Assembly (NCBI GenBank): GCA_017590115.1
Contig: JAGGNK010006448.1
Coordinates: forward strand, 2,243,849 to 2,307,848
From: Montifringilla adamsi
Lineage: Eukaryota > Chordata > Aves > Passeriformes > Passeridae
Direction: 5' to 3'
Length of the DNA: 64,000 nt
Shown: positions 61,244 to 64,000 of the stretch, one piece after another
Position numbering within the stretch: the first letter of the stretch is position 1
How the letters are laid out: each line of letters starts with the position of its first letter
The notes under the pieces: model-generated
Seen by the model: only the letters and a program-made list of their open reading frames with translations
Told to the model about the DNA's origin: nothing
Databases searched by the model: none
Program-made: the position numbers and the translations under genes

Positions 61244-63186
61244 TTTTTTCATCCCTGTTTGTGTCTCATATCTTCATTCAGTTCCAGCCAAAAAAAGATT
61301 CAGAACAGTAAGACCACCTTACCTCAAAACCCTTGGCAAGAATTCTTCCTGCAACAACTCTCCCTCATTAGATGTACCAGGTTCACTTCACATCAGAAGT
61401 TGCAGGGACAAAAAGCTGCACAGCCTCAAGAAACTGCCAAGGAAGGGAGGGAAAGTAACACAGGACTGAGCTGTGATTTCCCACCACACTCCACACAGTG
61501 ACACAATGTGCCAGAGGGCTCAGGCACATCCGTCCCAGCCAGTGGGTACTCTCTCTTCAGACCCAGTATTTCCTGTTAGGGAACAATAACACACTCAAAT
61601 ACCCTAAACACTTTAGTATGTAGCAACTTATGATGGGGTGAGGTTGGGGTATCAGGTTTCCATGGAGCTCCTAGAATATGGGAACGTGGTCTCACATGGC
61701 AGTTAGTTTCCCATTTGTATGCTTCTTACAGGTTAGTTTAAAAGTCCTTCCACATTAGCTTAAGAGGCATTTTTAAGAGCATCTCAGCCATTCAGACACA
61801 TCCCATTGCAAGCCAGAGCCACATTTAGTTGCCTCATTCCATTTGAAAATTCCTACCTTTTACATTATTTTTTGCTATCACAGTCTATGTCTCTTTCCCC
61901 TTAATATTAGGAATCTAATCAAAGTAATCAGATGGGGACCCAAGGTGTCCTAGACTCTCACTAGAGGCAATTTACACTGAAACAGACATCTCTGGAGGTT
62001 GTCACAGCTCACACAAGATCTAGAAGGGCTTTTCAGCTCTCCCTTGCCCACAGCACTGTGCTGGCTACACATTTACCTGAGCACAGTACCTCCACCAGGT
62101 GTTAAATGAAATAAGCCTAGGTCACCTTCCCTTACTGGTGCATTTCAAACCCACCTACACATCTTCATGAATGAGTACATACAAATATATATAAATACAT
62201 TACACACTTACACATTCTTCAACAAAACTGTTCTTGATAGTCTTGCACTCAAGCATTAAACTTTAGCAAAGAAATTAGCTGATACATGCTAGGACAGACA
62301 TTTCTTCCACCCACCTCCACAGAACGTCTAAGCCTTTAGTGGGTGAGGGTGCTTCTCCCAAAAGACTATTACACTGGTATAGCTAGAGTTATACACAGCA
62401 GAGAAATAATCCCAATTAAGTTAAAAAAAATACTCTAGAAAAAGTAGCTACCATAGATTAAAGAGAGTGACAGATGTGTAGTTTTGCAGATCACTCATCA
62501 TTTTGGCAACACCTTCCTAATGATCACTTCTGCTTGCTTTCCTGAGCTGCCAGTGGAGCCAAAACCTACCAAGCACCTGCTTCCAAGCAGGCAGAGCTTT
62601 AGTAAAAAAGAGTCAGAAGAATGATTTCACGCTTTTGCCTACTACTTTCCAGACAAGGGGATTTACAAGGTAACACAGCTCTCACACAGTTACTAACCAC
62701 AGACATGCATTTGGCAATGTGGAATCCAGCAATTAGGAATCAGCCAAAAATACTGGTTTGCTTCAGTTTTTAACATCAAAAACTGGCACTCTGCTCTGCC
62801 ATTACAGCAGGCTGCACCAAGATGAGAAAAGAGGGTCCTCTGCATTCCACTTTGTTCTGTCCATTCACGCTGCATTTACCACACCTCATGCAGACTGTAC
62901 TGCAAAGTCGAGTTCTGTATTTCTACTTAAAATATTGGTCATGTTTTTGTGGGGCACTCACACACCATCAGGTAGACAGATGGAATCACAGTCTGTTGAA
63001 AAGAAATAAACACAGATCAATAACTACAGTCTGATTTGTGTGCTTTAAATATTGTCAAAACATGCAGGAGGAAAAGGCTGGTGGACTTCACAGCACAGAA
63101 AACTCAATGCACTCCAATACTCCATACAGGGAAGGAGCATCCACAAGAATTAACTACAGTGGGAGAAGTGTCTGCAGGCAGACAAG

Positions 63187-63201
63187 TAAATAAATAAATA
63201 A
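63187..63201. repeat. (TAAA)n microsatellite
   Basis: TAAATAAATAAATAA, nearly four uninterrupted units. Confidence 0.9.
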
Positions 63202-64000
63202 GGATGGGGAGCATTTCACATTCTTTCAACCATTTATATTTAATGATCTCTGTACAACATAGTCTACAGGTCTTCCAATAAAAGAGCCATGCAACATGTG
63301 AATGAGAACAGGAATGCATAAACTCTGAGATCAAACCCTAAGTCCTCTGGCTTTAAATTGAAAAAAACAGTCCTTTCCCTATTGATTTTTTCCCTCCTCT
63401 TTCATTTGTGAAAAATTGATTTTTCTCTGATGTGTTTGCTGAAGTGTCCACACCTGCAGCTCACTGCTTGCTTTAATCTTTGTATTTGTGCATCCATACT
63501 TCCAAGTAAGCCGTGTCAAATAAGCACCTGAGAGCCCCAGCCCCACACTCACCAGTGGTCTTAACAAGTCTCAGAAATCCTATCCCTCACACATTATGAC
63601 TGAAAGACGAGAAAGCAGCTCCTGCCTTCCAGGAGGATGCTCAGAGGCCATTCCTGTAGCTGAAGACCCTCAGAACAAAGCTGTGTCACATATTTTTGCA
63701 GGACATCTCAGGGCTGCACAGACAACAGAGAAAAATGCAACAGAACCTCATGCTGCTCTCCTAGCAGCTCCTGAGAAGACAGCAGAGTAGTAACTCCAGG
63801 CTTGCCATGTCTGAACATCCTCAGGAAACCTGGCACAAAAAAAGGGAAGCCTTGGAAGAACACAGAATTTTAGCAGATCCAGATGAAAAGACAGAAAGTA
63901 CTCATACAATAAAGCCTTCACCACAGCTACTGCCTGCTTCTCTCACTCTCTGATGCATTTAACAAAGGAGCTCACACCACACTTTGCCAACCTACTCAGC

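Larger units (their letters stand above)
37945..64000 (-). other. KLF12: KLF12 intron upstream of the start-codon exon (partial)
   Basis: Intron sequence upstream of the acceptor at 37,945; its donor is beyond the window. It holds plus-strand CR1 fragments at 38,470-38,899, 53,850-54,640 and 61,190-61,243, an A24 run (41,989-42,012), a mixed AT/AC repeat (43,734-43,760), a 26-bp-period duplication (44,132-44,177), a 17-bp-period duplication (44,756-44,784), an A13 run (51,981-51,993), a C9 run (52,065-52,073) and a TAAA microsatellite (63,187-63,201). The stretches 38,900-41,980, 44,800-51,970, 52,080-53,840, 54,650-61,180 and 61,250-64,000 are otherwise unique, with only short chance open frames. 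Blocks near 45,850-45,990 and 53,590-53,660 could be conserved noncoding elements. I see no earlier KLF12 exon here, although a purely noncoding exon would be hard to recognise by eye. Confidence 0.75.

Noticed and set aside
1..64000. A new multi-gene system, CRISPR array, tRNA or rRNA gene, or viral insertion
   Set aside because: I saw no regularly spaced repeats, no tRNA- or rRNA-like sequence and no long or clustered open frames. The content is ordinary vertebrate intron DNA with CR1 remnants.

Overview
The window looks like bird nuclear DNA (avian, or less likely another sauropsid): AT-rich, intron-like sequence with scattered copies of the CR1 non-LTR retrotransposon. Several CR1 copies keep the usual 3' end, with the '...TTCCAACC...TCTATGAT' type terminus. 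The species cannot be named from this sequence alone.

The only protein-coding gene I can support is KLF12 (Krueppel-like factor 12, AP-2rep), on the minus strand. It was recognised from an intact 90-nt exon at 14,788-14,699. Its 30 codons read straight into the KLF12 N-terminal peptide (key stretch ENRMLMLDGMPAVRVKTE) and it has strong splice sites on both sides. A second, 64-nt exon lies about 23 kb upstream at 37,944-37,881. It holds the end of the 5' UTR and the first codons (MKRKAIK), in frame with the 90-nt exon. Everything else is intron: a partial downstream intron (1-14,698), a complete intron (14,789-37,880) and a partial upstream intron (37,945-64,000). The next downstream exon (expected to start SPNVHNYPD and carry the CtBP-binding PVDLS motif), the zinc-finger exons, the promoter and the first 5' exon are not here.

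The introns hold eight recognisable CR1 fragments: about 0.6, 2.7, 4.9, 23.7, 26.6-27.3, 38.5-38.9, 53.85-54.64 and 61.2 kb. Seven lie on the plus strand, antisense to KLF12, and one on the minus strand. All are 5'-truncated or internal and full of stops. The rest is unique sequence with A/T homopolymers, short tandem duplications (12, 21 and 26 bp periods among others), one perfect 19-bp-stem hairpin at 34.35 kb, and several AT-rich blocks that could be conserved noncoding elements.

All open frames are 132 codons or shorter and, apart from the two KLF12 exons and CR1 remnants, look like chance. I found no RNA gene, CRISPR array, viral insertion or gene cluster, and no evidence for a new multi-gene system. 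The points most worth checking are the KLF12 start region (canonical ATG replaced by CTG, two short upstream ATGs, a weak GTTGGT donor), the perfect hairpin with a nearby 21-bp duplication, and a rearranged CR1 3' end with a 14-bp palindrome.
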